Assembly (NCBI GenBank): GCA_036503065.1
Contig: DASXXM010000225.1
Coordinates: 1-17,011 of the forward strand
From: DATEPR01 sp036503065
GTDB taxonomy: Bacteria; Actinomycetota; Actinomycetes; Mycobacteriales; Pseudonocardiaceae
Length of the DNA: 17,011 bases
Direction: 5' to 3'
A program made the translations under genes and the position numbers. Under the pieces are notes generated by a model, which saw nothing but the letters and a program-made list of their open reading frames with translations, was not told the DNA's origin and made no database searches. Position 1 is the first letter of the stretch. Each line of letters opens with the position of its first letter. Below are positions 7,935-16,900 of the stretch, piece after piece.

Positions 7935-7944
7935 TGACGCGTCA
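7935..7944. promoter_or_regulatory. Palindrome TGACGCGTCA, second candidate operator
   Basis: A perfect 10-bp palindrome with a central CG, as LacI-family operators usually have. It lies in the lacI leader about 32 bp before its start and 27 bp from the nearest end of the main dyad at 7971. It could be an autoregulatory roadblock site. Its arms differ from the main site (ACG versus AAC), so it may be bound by something else or be chance. Confidence 0.3.
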
Positions 7945-7965
7945 AACGGTAAGCCCTGCACGGCG

Positions 7966-7996
7966 TATTTACAACGTTGTACCAACGATGTAAAAC
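7966..7996. promoter_or_regulatory. LacI-type operator with overlapping face-to-face promoters
   Basis: An inverted repeat TTTACAACG (7968-7976) / CGATGTAAA (7986-7994), one mismatch, contains a perfect inner palindrome ACAACGTTGT (7971-7980) with the central CG favoured by LacI proteins. On the plus strand TTTACA (7968-7973), 17 bases and TAAAAC (7991-7996) make a reasonable galK promoter with a start near 8003. On the minus strand TTTACA (7994-7989), 17 bases and TAAATA (7971-7966) make a lacI promoter. One bound repressor would block both directions. The sites are read by eye; binding is inferred. Confidence 0.6.
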
Positions 7997-8023
7997 AAGA
8001 GCGTCCCGGCCGAAGGAGGCCGC

Positions 8024-9220
8024 ATGAACGGCACCGCAGCGCCATCCCCCAGCCGTCCCGCCCAGCTGTTCGCCCGGTGCTACGGCCGTCCGCCCGACGG
8101 GGTGTGGCGCGCACCCGGCCGGATCAACCTGATCGGCGAGCACACCGACTACAACGACGGCCTCGTGCTGCCGTTCGCGCTGGCCCAGGGCGTATCGGTC
8201 GCCGTGGCGCGACGGGCGGACGTGCTGGAACTGCGGTCCCGCCAGATGCCCGGCGCCGGCGTCACGATCCGGCTGGACGACCTCCGTCCCGGTTCGGTGG
8301 TCGGTTGGGGCGCGTACCCGGCCGGCGCCGTGTGGTCGTTGCGGCAGGCCGGCTATCCGGTGGGCGGCGCCTCGGTGCTCTTCGACGGCGACCTGCCGCT
8401 GGGCGCAGGGTTGGCGTCGTCATCGGCCGCTGAGTGCGCGATCGCCCTGGCCCTGCGCGACCTGTACGAACTGCCGATCGACCGCGCCGAACTCGCCCGG
8501 CTGGCACGGCGGTCGGGGAGTGAGTTCGTCGGCGTGCCGTGTGGCGTCCTCGACCAGTCCGCCGCCCTGATGTGCGCCAGTGACCACGCCCTGCTGCTGG
8601 ACTGCCGCACCGGCGCGACCGCGCAGGTACCGCTGGACCTGACCGGCCAACTGCTGCTCGTCATCGACACCCAAGCCGACCAGCGGTTGGTCGACGGCGA
8701 GTACGCCGTGCGGCGCACCCAGTGCCGACTGGCCGCGTGCCTGCTCGGCGTGCGCAGCCTGCGGTCTGCCAACGACCGGAATCTGGCGGTCGACGACCTG
8801 GCGGATCCGGTGCTGCGGCAACGGGTCGCCCATGTGGTCAGCGAGAACGACCGGGTGGCCGACGTCGTCGGGTTGCTGCGCGCCGGTGACACCGCCGCGA
8901 TCGGCCCGGTACTGAGCGCGGCACACGCCTCGCTGCGCGACCGGTTCGAGGTGTCCTGGCCGCAGGCGGATGTCGCGGTCGACGTCGCCCTGCGGGCCGG
9001 CGCGCTGGGCGCCCGGATGCTGGGCTGCGGCTTCGGTGGCTCGGTCATCGCACTGGTTCCGCGCCACCGTGCGCAGATCGTCCGTCACGCGGTCAGCGGT
9101 GCCTATGCCGACCGGGGCTGGCGGCCGCCCACCTACCTCCGCGCCACACCATCGGCCGGCGCCCGCCACTGTCCAGAAAGGACCACCGATGACCGCCGAC
9201 GCACCGCTGTCGCGACGTAG
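8024..9220 (+). CDS. galK: Galactokinase
   Basis: Cytoplasmic GHMP-family kinase that phosphorylates galactose at C1 to feed the Leloir pathway, 398 residues. The galactokinase signature RAPGRINLIGEHTDYNDG (29-46) includes the expected catalytic Arg33 and substrate residues Glu39, His40 and Asp42. The ATP loop is GAGLASSSAAE (from about 128). The catalytic base is Asp177 in CGVLDQ, and the third GHMP motif GCGFGGS starts near 334. The ATG has AAGGAGG at 8013-8019, 4 bases upstream. Normal family members end soon after a PSxGAR sequence; here that is followed by about 15 extra residues, rich in Arg and Thr, that run through the next gene's ribosome site and start, giving a 32-bp overlap. It is the first gene of the plus-strand operon, and other galactose genes are not in view. 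Confidence 0.95.
   Translation: MNGTAAPSPSRPAQLFARCYGRPPDGVWRAPGRINLIGEHTDYNDGLVLPFALAQGVSVAVARRADVLELRSRQMPGAGVTIRLDDLRPGSVVGWGAYPAGAVWSLRQAGYPVGGASVLFDGDLPLGAGLASSSAAECAIALALRDLYELPIDRAELARLARRSGSEFVGVPCGVLDQSAALMCASDHALLLDCRTGATAQVPLDLTGQLLLVIDTQADQRLVDGEYAVRRTQCRLAACLLGVRSLRSANDRNLAVDDLADPVLRQRVAHVVSENDRVADVVGLLRAGDTAAIGPVLSAAHASLRDRFEVSWPQADVAVDVALRAGALGARMLGCGFGGSVIALVPRHRAQIVRHAVSGAYADRGWRPPTYLRATPSAGARHCPERTTDDRRRTAVAT
9175..9182 (+). promoter_or_regulatory. Ribosome site for the GtaA-like gene inside galK
   Basis: AGAAAGGA lies 6 bases before the ATG at 9189. It is inside the galK reading frame, 38 bases before the galK stop. It fixes the start of the downstream gene within galK and shows that the two are translated from one message. 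Confidence 0.75.
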
Positions 9221-11741
9221 TCTGCTCCGCATGGCCGGCGGCACCGCGGCCATCGTCGCGGGCGCCACCTTGTTACCGAGCGGATTCGCCTCAGCCGCAA
9301 CGGTTTCCCCCGCGACGACCTTCAGTCCACTGCGACCGCCCGCGACGCCGCTGATCGTCCGCTCGCCGTACCTGACCACCTGGCTGGCCGGCGACAACCT
9401 GCCCGGTACCTGGCCGACGTTCTGGAACGGCCACATCACGGCCATCTGCGGCATCGCCCGGATCGACGGCACGGCGTTCGTGTTCGCCGGCAGTCCCGGC
9501 CTCGGCCTGGCCACCATGACGCAGGCGTCGGCGCAGATCACCGCGACCCGCTCCGTCTACGTCCTCACCGCGGGCGGCATCACACTCACCGTGACGTTCT
9601 TCTCCCCCGTCGATCCGGGCAACCTGCAACGGCAGAGCGTGCCGTTCGGCTACGTCACGATGCAGGCCGCCAGCAACGACGGCCGGTCCCACACCGTCGA
9701 CCTGCACATCGACGTGTCCGGCGAATGGGCGCACGGCAACGTGACCACCCCGATCGTCTGGTCACAACAGCGCACCGCCGGCTCGATCGCGCTGACCGCG
9801 ACGCCGGCAAGTCCCGGTGTGTTGCAGGAATTCGGCGACCAGGCGTCGTGGGGCACGCTGGTGATCGCGGCGCCCGCCGCGACCGGGCTGACCTGGCAGA
9901 TCGGCCAGGACAGTGTGGTGCGTGGCGCGTCCGCCGGACAGGGCGCGCTGAACAACACGTCCGACAACGCCCAGCCGCGTGCGATCAACGACCGCTGGCC
10001 GGTCTTCGGGCTCAACCAGAGCCTCGACACGGTCGCCGCGGGTACGTCCTCGGCCCCGTTCACCGTGTCCATCGGCCACGTCCGCACGCCGGCGCTGAGC
10101 TACCTGGGCGCCCAGCTCAACCCGTGGTGGACGCACTACTGGAGCGCGTGGCCCGCGATGCTCGACTGGTTCACCGCCGACCACGGCGCGGCGCTGGCCG
10201 CAGCGGTCGCGCTGGACCAGCGCGTGCACGACGACGCGTCGAACGCGGTCGGCGGGGGCACCACCGGCGAGCACAACGCGGCGATCTGCGCGCTGGCACT
10301 GCGCCAGGCCGTCGCCGGCACCGAACTGGTCGACCGGGGCGGCACGCCGTGGGCGTTCCTGAAGGAGATCTCGTCCGACGGCAATGTGTCCACAGTGGAC
10401 GTCACATATCCGGCGTTCCCGGCGTACCTCTACCTGTCGCCGGCCTACCTGGGACTGCTGCTGACACCGCTGCTGGAGTACGCGGAGCACGGCGGCTGGC
10501 CCAAGGTGTTCACCGAGCACGACCTCGGCTCGTCGTATCCCAACGCGACCGGGCACAACGACGGCAACGAGGAGGACATGCCGGTCGAGGAGTCGGCGAA
10601 CATGCTGATCATGAGCGCCGCCCTCGTCCAGCGGCTCGGGTCCGCGGACGCGACGTCGTTCGCCACCACGCACTACCCGATGTTGCGGCAGTGGGCCGAG
10701 TACCTGGTCGGCAACGCGCTGGACCCCGGTTTCCAGAACCAGACCGACGACTTCACCGGATTCATCGCGCACAGCGTCAATCTGGCACTCAAGGGCATCG
10801 TCGGCATCGGCGCGATGAGCGTGATCGCCGGCGCCGCCGGGAACACCGCCGACGCGAACCACTACCTGTCGGTGGCCCGCGGCTACGTCAGCCAGTGGGT
10901 GAGCCTGGCCGAGGACCCGTCCGGCCAGCATCTCAAGCTCGCCTACGACCAGGCCGGCACGTGGAGCCTGAAATACAACGGATTCGCCGACCGGGTGCTG
11001 GGCCTGAACCTGGTGCCCACCGGTGTCATCAGCCAGGAGGCCGCCTGGTACCAGGCACAGGCCGGCGCGCACGGCGTCGTCCTCGACCCGCGCAACAACT
11101 ACACGAAGGCCGACTGGGAACTGTGGACGGCGGCCTGGCTGGCCGACCAGCCCACCATCCGCACCACACTGGCCGAAGGCGTCTACGGATACGCGCAGGC
11201 GACACCGCAACGGGTGCCGTTCTCCGACTGGTACGTGGTCGCCGACGCGACACAGAAGGGTTTCGCGGACCGACCCGTGGTCGGCGGCGCGTTCGCGGGG
11301 CTGGTAACACCGGCCGCCAGCAAGACCGTCTGGTCGCGCATCCAGAACCAGCACTCCGGCAAGGTCCTCGCGGTGAACGGCATGTCCCTCGCGGACACGG
11401 CCGACGTCACGCAGTGGTCGGACAACGGCACGCCGGACCACCTGTGGACGGTGATCGACAACGGCGACGGCACGGTACGGATCGTCAACCGCAACAGCGG
11501 CAAAGTCCTCGCGGTGAACAACCAGAGCCTCGCCGACGGCGCGCATGTCCAGCAGTTCCAGGACAACGGCACGCCGGACCACCTGTGGCGGTTCGTGGAC
11601 GCGGGCGGCGGCTGGTCGAAGATCGTCAATGCCCACAGCGGCAAGGTGATGGCCGTCGACCAGCAGTCCCTTGCCGACGGCGCACAGGTCACCCAGTGGA
11701 CCGACAACGGCACCCCGGACCACCTCTGGCGCCTGATCTGA
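9189..11741 (+). CDS. Tat-exported GtaA-type (DUF4965) protein with ricin-type lectin
   Basis: Secreted protein of 850 residues. The Tat signal has SRRSLLRM (8-15) and a probable cut ASA|A after 36. Next comes a domain resembling the N-terminal part of 'glutaminase A' proteins (DUF5127): RSPYLTTWLAGDNLPG, then WNGHITAICGIARIDG. The central DUF4965-like core (about 405-480) has AFPAYLYLSPAYLGLLL and HNDGNEEDMPVEESANM. The C-part DUF1793-like region ends near 705. Residues 720-850 form a ricin-B-type lectin of three repeats. Fungal GtaA is called a glutaminase, but bacterial relatives commonly sit in polysaccharide loci, and the lectin plus galK context favour a glycan substrate; the reaction is unknown to me. 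Tat export suggests folding or metal loading before secretion. Confidence 0.82.
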   Translation: MTADAPLSRRSLLRMAGGTAAIVAGATLLPSGFASAATVSPATTFSPLRPPATPLIVRSPYLTTWLAGDNLPGTWPTFWNGHITAICGIARIDGTAFVFAGSPGLGLATMTQASAQITATRSVYVLTAGGITLTVTFFSPVDPGNLQRQSVPFGYVTMQAASNDGRSHTVDLHIDVSGEWAHGNVTTPIVWSQQRTAGSIALTATPASPGVLQEFGDQASWGTLVIAAPAATGLTWQIGQDSVVRGASAGQGALNNTSDNAQPRAINDRWPVFGLNQSLDTVAAGTSSAPFTVSIGHVRTPALSYLGAQLNPWWTHYWSAWPAMLDWFTADHGAALAAAVALDQRVHDDASNAVGGGTTGEHNAAICALALRQAVAGTELVDRGGTPWAFLKEISSDGNVSTVDVTYPAFPAYLYLSPAYLGLLLTPLLEYAEHGGWPKVFTEHDLGSSYPNATGHNDGNEEDMPVEESANMLIMSAALVQRLGSADATSFATTHYPMLRQWAEYLVGNALDPGFQNQTDDFTGFIAHSVNLALKGIVGIGAMSVIAGAAGNTADANHYLSVARGYVSQWVSLAEDPSGQHLKLAYDQAGTWSLKYNGFADRVLGLNLVPTGVISQEAAWYQAQAGAHGVVLDPRNNYTKADWELWTAAWLADQPTIRTTLAEGVYGYAQATPQRVPFSDWYVVADATQKGFADRPVVGGAFAGLVTPAASKTVWSRIQNQHSGKVLAVNGMSLADTADVTQWSDNGTPDHLWTVIDNGDGTVRIVNRNSGKVLAVNNQSLADGAHVQQFQDNGTPDHLWRFVDAGGGWSKIVNAHSGKVMAVDQQSLADGAQVTQWTDNGTPDHLWRLI
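11346..11738 (+). repeat. Three 47-codon ricin-lectin repeats
   Basis: Tandem units begin at 11346, 11487 and 11628. The first two are 141 bp each and the last stops after 37 codons at the gene end. Each encodes N-x-x-SGKV-x-AV, SLAD and DNGTPDHLW. A 27-bp block coding DNGTPDHLW is identical in units 1 and 2 (11421-11447 and 11562-11588) and has 2 differences in unit 3 (11703-11729). The units form the three lobes of a beta-trefoil sugar-binding module. Confidence 0.88.
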
Positions 11742-11749
11742 CACACCAT

Positions 11750-11756
11750 GGGAGAG
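11750..11756 (+). promoter_or_regulatory. Ribosome site that sets the start at 11763
   Basis: GGGAGAG sits 6 bases before the ATG at 11763. An in-frame ATG at 11748 overlaps this site and has no purine-rich site of its own upstream. The downstream ATG is therefore preferred, and it also gives a cleaner signal peptide. Confidence 0.6.
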
Positions 11757-11762
11757 TCGAAG

Positions 11763-13925
11763 ATGACACGTCCTGGCAGATCAACCTTCGCCACCACCGT
11801 GTTCGCGATCGGCCTGGTGGCGGCCGGACTCGGTACCCCCACGGCGAGCGCCGACACGTCGGGCGCCACGCTGCCCGAGTCGACCGGCGTGACCGTCGCT
11901 GTCCATCCCGACGGCTCGTACCTGATCAGCACGGCGGCGCCGTTACCGGCATGGAGTTTCGCCGGCACCGTCGGACATCCGTTGACCGATGTCACGATGA
12001 CCGCAGGGCAGGACTCGCTCGGTGCCTATCGTGAGATCGACTTCGGCTACCACGCCACGAGTGACCGGCGCGGTGGCATCCGGACCTACACCGACAGCCC
12101 GGTCGTGCTGTTCACCACGACCTACCTGACCGCGTCGCCGAACACCGAGCCCTTCCCGACGCTGACCAGCTACCCGAAACTGCCCTACCACCTGAGCTAC
12201 CAGGACGCCCCGTTCAGCCCGTTCCGGTTCAACGGCGCCAACGCGCCGGACAGTCCCGTGATGTACTTCGACAAGGCCGCGCACGGCTTCCTGCTGTCCC
12301 CGGCCGACGACTTCCAGGTCGCCGACCTCGCCACGAACCCGGACGGCTCGATCTCGGACGGCATCATTCCCGGTGTCACGCAGCTTCCCGCCGGGTTCAC
12401 CCAGCGGACCGCGCTCGCGCTGGGCAACGGGATCAACGCGACCTATCGCGTCTGGGGCGCGGCCCTGTTGGCGCAGTCCGGGAAGACGCCGGCCGGCAGC
12501 GAGTCGGACGTGACGATGGCCAAACTCGGCTACTGGACCGACAACTTCGCGACCTACTACTACAACTTCGACAAGAGCAAGGGTTACGCCGGAACCCTCC
12601 AGGCGGTCAAGGACGACTTCACCGCGCACGGCTTGCCACTGGGCTACCTGCAACTGGACAGTTGGTGGTATCCGAAGGGCTCGTCGGACACCTGGCAGGG
12701 CAACGGAACCTTCCGGGGCGGTGAGTACGTCTACCGGGCCGCTCCGGATCTGTTCCCGAACGGGCTGGCCGCGTTCGGGAAGCAGATCGGGCTGCCGTTG
12801 GTCACCCATGCCCGCTGGATCGACACAGCCAGCCCGTACCGCCAGCAGTACCGCATGTCCGGCAACGTGATCACCGATCCGCGATTCTGGACGAGCACGA
12901 TGGACTACCTGAAATCGGCCGGGGTGGTCACCTACGAACAGGACTGGCTGTCGGCCGGTGCGCAACCGCAGTACAACCTGACCGATCCCAACGCGTTCCT
13001 CGGTGGCATGGCGAGTTCGGCCGCCGCCGACGGCATCACCCTCCAGTACTGCATGCCACTCCCCCGCGACTACCTCCAGAGCACGCTGTACCCGAACCTG
13101 GTGACCACCCGAGTCAGTGACGACGGGTTCGGGCGCGCGAAGTGGGACGAGTACCTGTTGGACTCGCGCCTGGCCGGCGCACTGGGCGAATCGCCGTGGT
13201 CGGACGTGTTCATGAGCACCCAGACGGACAACCTGGTGCTGTCCACACTGTCCGGTGGCATGGTCGGCGTCGGCGACCCGATCGGCAAGGAGAACTGGAC
13301 CAACCTGGCCCAGTCGGTCCGCCCGGACGGCGTGATCGTCAAACCGGACGCCCCGATCGTGCCGGACGACCAGACGTACCTTGGCATGGCGGCCGCAGCC
13401 AAACCCGCGATGGCCGCCGGGACCTACAGCCAACACGGCGCACTGCGCGACGCCTACGTGTTCGCCTATGCCCGCAACGGGCAGCCGAGCCAGTCCGTCA
13501 CGTTCAGCCCGGCCGAGTTCGGCGTCTCGGGCAACGCCTACGTCTACGACTACTTCACCGGGAAGGGCACCCTGGTGCCGGCCGGCACCAACTTCACCGA
13601 CGCCGTCGGTGCCGGCTCCTACTACGTGATCGCGCCGGTCGGCGGGTCCGGCATCGCGTTCCTCGGCGATGCGGGCAAGTTCGTCTCGGTTGGCGCGCAA
13701 CGCATCGCCCAACTCACCGACAACGGCGCCGTGCACACGACCGTGGCCTTCGCGCCCGGCGAGGGCGCGGTGACGCTGCACGGGTACGCCCCGACCGCGC
13801 CGACCGCGACCGCAACCGACGGAGCGGTGGGGCCGGTGTCCTACGACCTGTCCACGCATCTGTTCAGCGTTCCCGTTTCGGCCGGGCACAACGGTTCCGC
13901 GATGATCACCCTGACGAGCCGGTGA
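11763..13925 (+). CDS. Secreted glycosidase resembling clan GH-D (GH27/GH36)
   Basis: Exported protein of 720 residues. A Sec signal peptide (hydrophobic core 10-24, probable cut ASA|D after 30) leads into a beta-rich N-domain. A (beta/alpha)8-like region begins near 270 with KLGYWTDNFATYYY, then LGYLQLDSWWYPKG (Asp299), VVTYEQDWLS (Asp394) and TTRVSDDGF (Asp453/454). Asp394 sits where GH27/GH36 enzymes carry the nucleophile in a WD or YD strand end. The RVSDD segment resembles their acid/base strand, so a retaining alpha-galactosidase-like mechanism is plausible. VIVKPDAPIVPDD and a C-terminal beta-domain follow. Overall similarity to named alpha-galactosidases is low and I cannot give a family number. 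It starts 21 bp after the GtaA-like gene and 28 bp before the GH31 gene, in one operon. Confidence 0.75.
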   Translation: MTRPGRSTFATTVFAIGLVAAGLGTPTASADTSGATLPESTGVTVAVHPDGSYLISTAAPLPAWSFAGTVGHPLTDVTMTAGQDSLGAYREIDFGYHATSDRRGGIRTYTDSPVVLFTTTYLTASPNTEPFPTLTSYPKLPYHLSYQDAPFSPFRFNGANAPDSPVMYFDKAAHGFLLSPADDFQVADLATNPDGSISDGIIPGVTQLPAGFTQRTALALGNGINATYRVWGAALLAQSGKTPAGSESDVTMAKLGYWTDNFATYYYNFDKSKGYAGTLQAVKDDFTAHGLPLGYLQLDSWWYPKGSSDTWQGNGTFRGGEYVYRAAPDLFPNGLAAFGKQIGLPLVTHARWIDTASPYRQQYRMSGNVITDPRFWTSTMDYLKSAGVVTYEQDWLSAGAQPQYNLTDPNAFLGGMASSAAADGITLQYCMPLPRDYLQSTLYPNLVTTRVSDDGFGRAKWDEYLLDSRLAGALGESPWSDVFMSTQTDNLVLSTLSGGMVGVGDPIGKENWTNLAQSVRPDGVIVKPDAPIVPDDQTYLGMAAAAKPAMAAGTYSQHGALRDAYVFAYARNGQPSQSVTFSPAEFGVSGNAYVYDYFTGKGTLVPAGTNFTDAVGAGSYYVIAPVGGSGIAFLGDAGKFVSVGAQRIAQLTDNGAVHTTVAFAPGEGAVTLHGYAPTAPTATATDGAVGPVSYDLSTHLFSVPVSAGHNGSAMITLTSR

Positions 13926-13953
13926 CCCTGACCACCCAATCCGCGAGGTTGCC

Positions 13954-16900
13954 ATGTCTTATCTCCACTATCGACGGTCGGGCGCCCTTGCGCTCGCGGT
14001 CGCTGCCACGATCACGGTCGCCGGCCCGAGTGCCGCCACACCAACCGCCGCCTCGAACACGGTCACGGACGGCCACGCCCGGTTCGAGGTGCTGACGCCG
14101 ACGCTGATCCGGCTGGAGTACGCGGGCGACGACCGGTTCACCGACGCCGCCACATTCAACGTGCCGGTCAGGAACCTTCCGGTACCCGCGTTCACCACCG
14201 ACGTCGCGGGCGGCTTCCGCGAGATCCACACCGCCGGCCTGACGCTGCGCTACCAGGAGAACAGCGGGCCGTTCACCCGAGCCAACACCTCAGTGCAGCT
14301 CACCGGCACCTCGGTCACCGCCACGCCGGAGTTCCCGTCCTACTGCGTCTTCGACACACCGTGCCAGGCGGAGGACGGCCTGTTGGGCGGCTCGGCGGCC
14401 ACGGCGTACGACCACGCGAACTTCACCGGTTCCGGCTTCCTGGCCGGCTTCACCGCCACCGGCACGTCCCTCACCCAGGACGTGTCCGCGATCCCGACCG
14501 CCGGGTCCTACCAGCTACAGGTGCGGTACGCCAACGCACAGGGCGGCGACGGCCAGACGGTGACGCGCACGCTGTCCACCACAGTGGACGGTGCGGCGGG
14601 GCCGACGCTGACGCTGCCGGTGACGGGATCGTGGGACACCTGGTCGACCGCGTCGGTGACCGTCACGCTGGGCGCGGGCACGCACACCGTCGGCATCAAA
14701 CAGACGGCGGCCGACACCGGCAACGTCAACCTGGACAGCATCGCCATCACCCCGGCCGGCGCCGCCTACCCGGCGACCACCGATCCCCTGCTGACCACCG
14801 GCTACGGTGCTGGTCCCACGAACGTACCGGGCGGCTGGGACCGGTCGCTGGACAACCCCGACACGGTCCCGACGGCCGAACACCCCGGCCTGCTCGACCG
14901 CGACGGCTGGTACCTGCTCGACGACACGCGCACCGCGCTGCTCAACCCCGACCAGACCGTGACCGACCGGCCGTCGCACGGCACCCAGCCTTACGAGGAC
15001 GGCTATTTCTTCGGCTACGGCCAGAACTACAAGCAGGGCCTCGCCGACCTCAACGCGCTCACCGGGCCCGCCAACCTGCTGCCCCGGTCGGCCTACGGCG
15101 TCTGGTACTCCCGCTTCTTCCCCTACACCACAGCGGACTACGAGAACACGCTGCTGCCCACGTTCCGGTCCACGTTCACACCGATCGACCAACTGGTCGT
15201 GGACACCGACTGGAAGTCGCCGTCGCAGTGGAACGGCTGGAACTGGAATCCCGCGTTGTTCCCCGACCCGCAGGGTTTCCTGAACTCGACCAAACAGCAG
15301 GGCCTGTCGGTCTCCCTGAACATCCACACGTCGATCGCGGGCAACGACCCCCGGTTCGCCGCGGCGAACGCCCAGGCCGGCGGCCTGCCATCGGAGAACG
15401 GCGACGGCAACTTCGACTTCGACTGGTCCAACCCGAGCCAGCTCGCCGCGTACTTCGGGCTGCACCAACAGTTCGAGCAGCAGGGCGTGCGCACGTGGTG
15501 GCTGGACTACTGCACCGGCTGCGGCGCGTCGACCGCGTCCGACCAGCACGTCGCACCGGACAACTTCATCAACCAGGCGTACGCGAACGACGCGGCGGCA
15601 CGGGGTGTGCGCGGCTTCTCGTTCGGCCGGATCGGCGGCTCCGAGCAGGCATCGATTCACGGCAACTTCCCGCTTGGCCCGTGGTCGGAACGGCGCAACA
15701 CGTTGCAGTTCACCGGTGACACGCCAGCGACCTGGGCGATGCTCGCCTTCGAGGCCCGGTTCACCCCGGACGAGGCCGCGGCCGGCCTGAGCAACGTCAG
15801 CCACGACATCGGCAGCTTCCACGGCGGCCACCTGCCCGACGATCTGTACGCGCGGTGGATGCAACTGGGCGCGTTCCAGCCGGTCGACCGGATGCACTCC
15901 GACCACGGCGACCGCCTGCCGTGGAACTACACCGGCGCGGCGGCGGCGAGCGCCGAGCGGTTCCTACGGCTGCGCGAGTCGCTGGTGCCCTACACGTACA
16001 CGTTGGCGCAACAGGCGAACGCGACCGGCGTGCCGATCACCCGGCCGCTGTACCTGGACTACCCGACGCAGGACGCCGCCTACACCAACCCGCAGGAGTA
16101 CCTGTACGGCGACAACGTCCTGGTCGCGCCGATCACCACACCGAACGACAGCAACGGCAACGGCTCGGTCACCGCGTGGATTCCGCCCGGCACGTGGACC
16201 GACTACTTCACCGGCACCAGCTACACCGGCCCCAGCACCGCGACGATCACGGACCCGCTGTCCGCGATGCCGGTTCTGGTCAAGGCGGGCGGCATCCTGC
16301 CGATCCGCACCGACTACGTGGACAACCAGCAACAGCAACCGCTGTCCCAGCTCACCGTGAACGTGGCGGCCGGCGCGGACGGCAGCTTCTCCCTCTACCA
16401 GGACGCCGGCGAGGGCACCGGCTACCGGGCCGGCCAGTCCACCAACACGCCGATCTCCTGGCAGGACGCGACCCGGACGCTCACCGTGGGCGCCACCACC
16501 GGCTCCTACCCCGGCGCCACGACCGCCCGCGCCTACACCCTGCGGCTGTCCAACGCCCTGGCGCCGACCGCCGTGATGATGGACGGGATCCGGGTCCCGG
16601 AGACCGCGTGGTCCTACAACGTCAACTCGCGCACGGTCACGGTCACCACCGCGAGCCTGTCGGTCGGCGCGAACCACACCGTCACGCTGCTCGGCTCCGC
16701 GGCGGCCAACCCGACCGCCGGTGAGGTGTCGGGCGCGGGTGGCCTGTGCCTGGCCGCGCGCGGCGGTTCCCCGGCCAACCAGACCCCGGTCGAACTGGAC
16801 GCGTGCGACCACTCGCCCGGCCAGACGGTCACGCCACCGGCCGGCGGCACGGTGCGCGTCCTGGGCGCCTGCCTCGACGCGGCCGGCGGTGGCACGGCGA

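Noticed and set aside
11346..11738. Regular 141-bp repeats as a CRISPR-like or mobile repeat array
   Set aside because: The period is exactly 47 codons in frame within a gene and encodes a known lectin repeat.
9762..11744. Long minus-strand open frame opposite the GtaA-like gene
   Set aside because: It is Arg/Val/His-rich with no domain or ribosome site, and mirrors the GC-rich third positions of the plus-strand gene, which has clear motifs.
11943..13955. Long minus-strand open frame opposite the GH-D-like gene
   Set aside because: Shadow of a real gene: low-complexity composition and no recognisable motif.
14361..15719. Plus-strand open frame inside the GH31 gene (and its minus-strand counterpart at 14515-15906)
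   Set aside because: Off-frame Arg/Pro-rich translation; the GH31 frame across the same bases carries catalytic motifs and a signal peptide.
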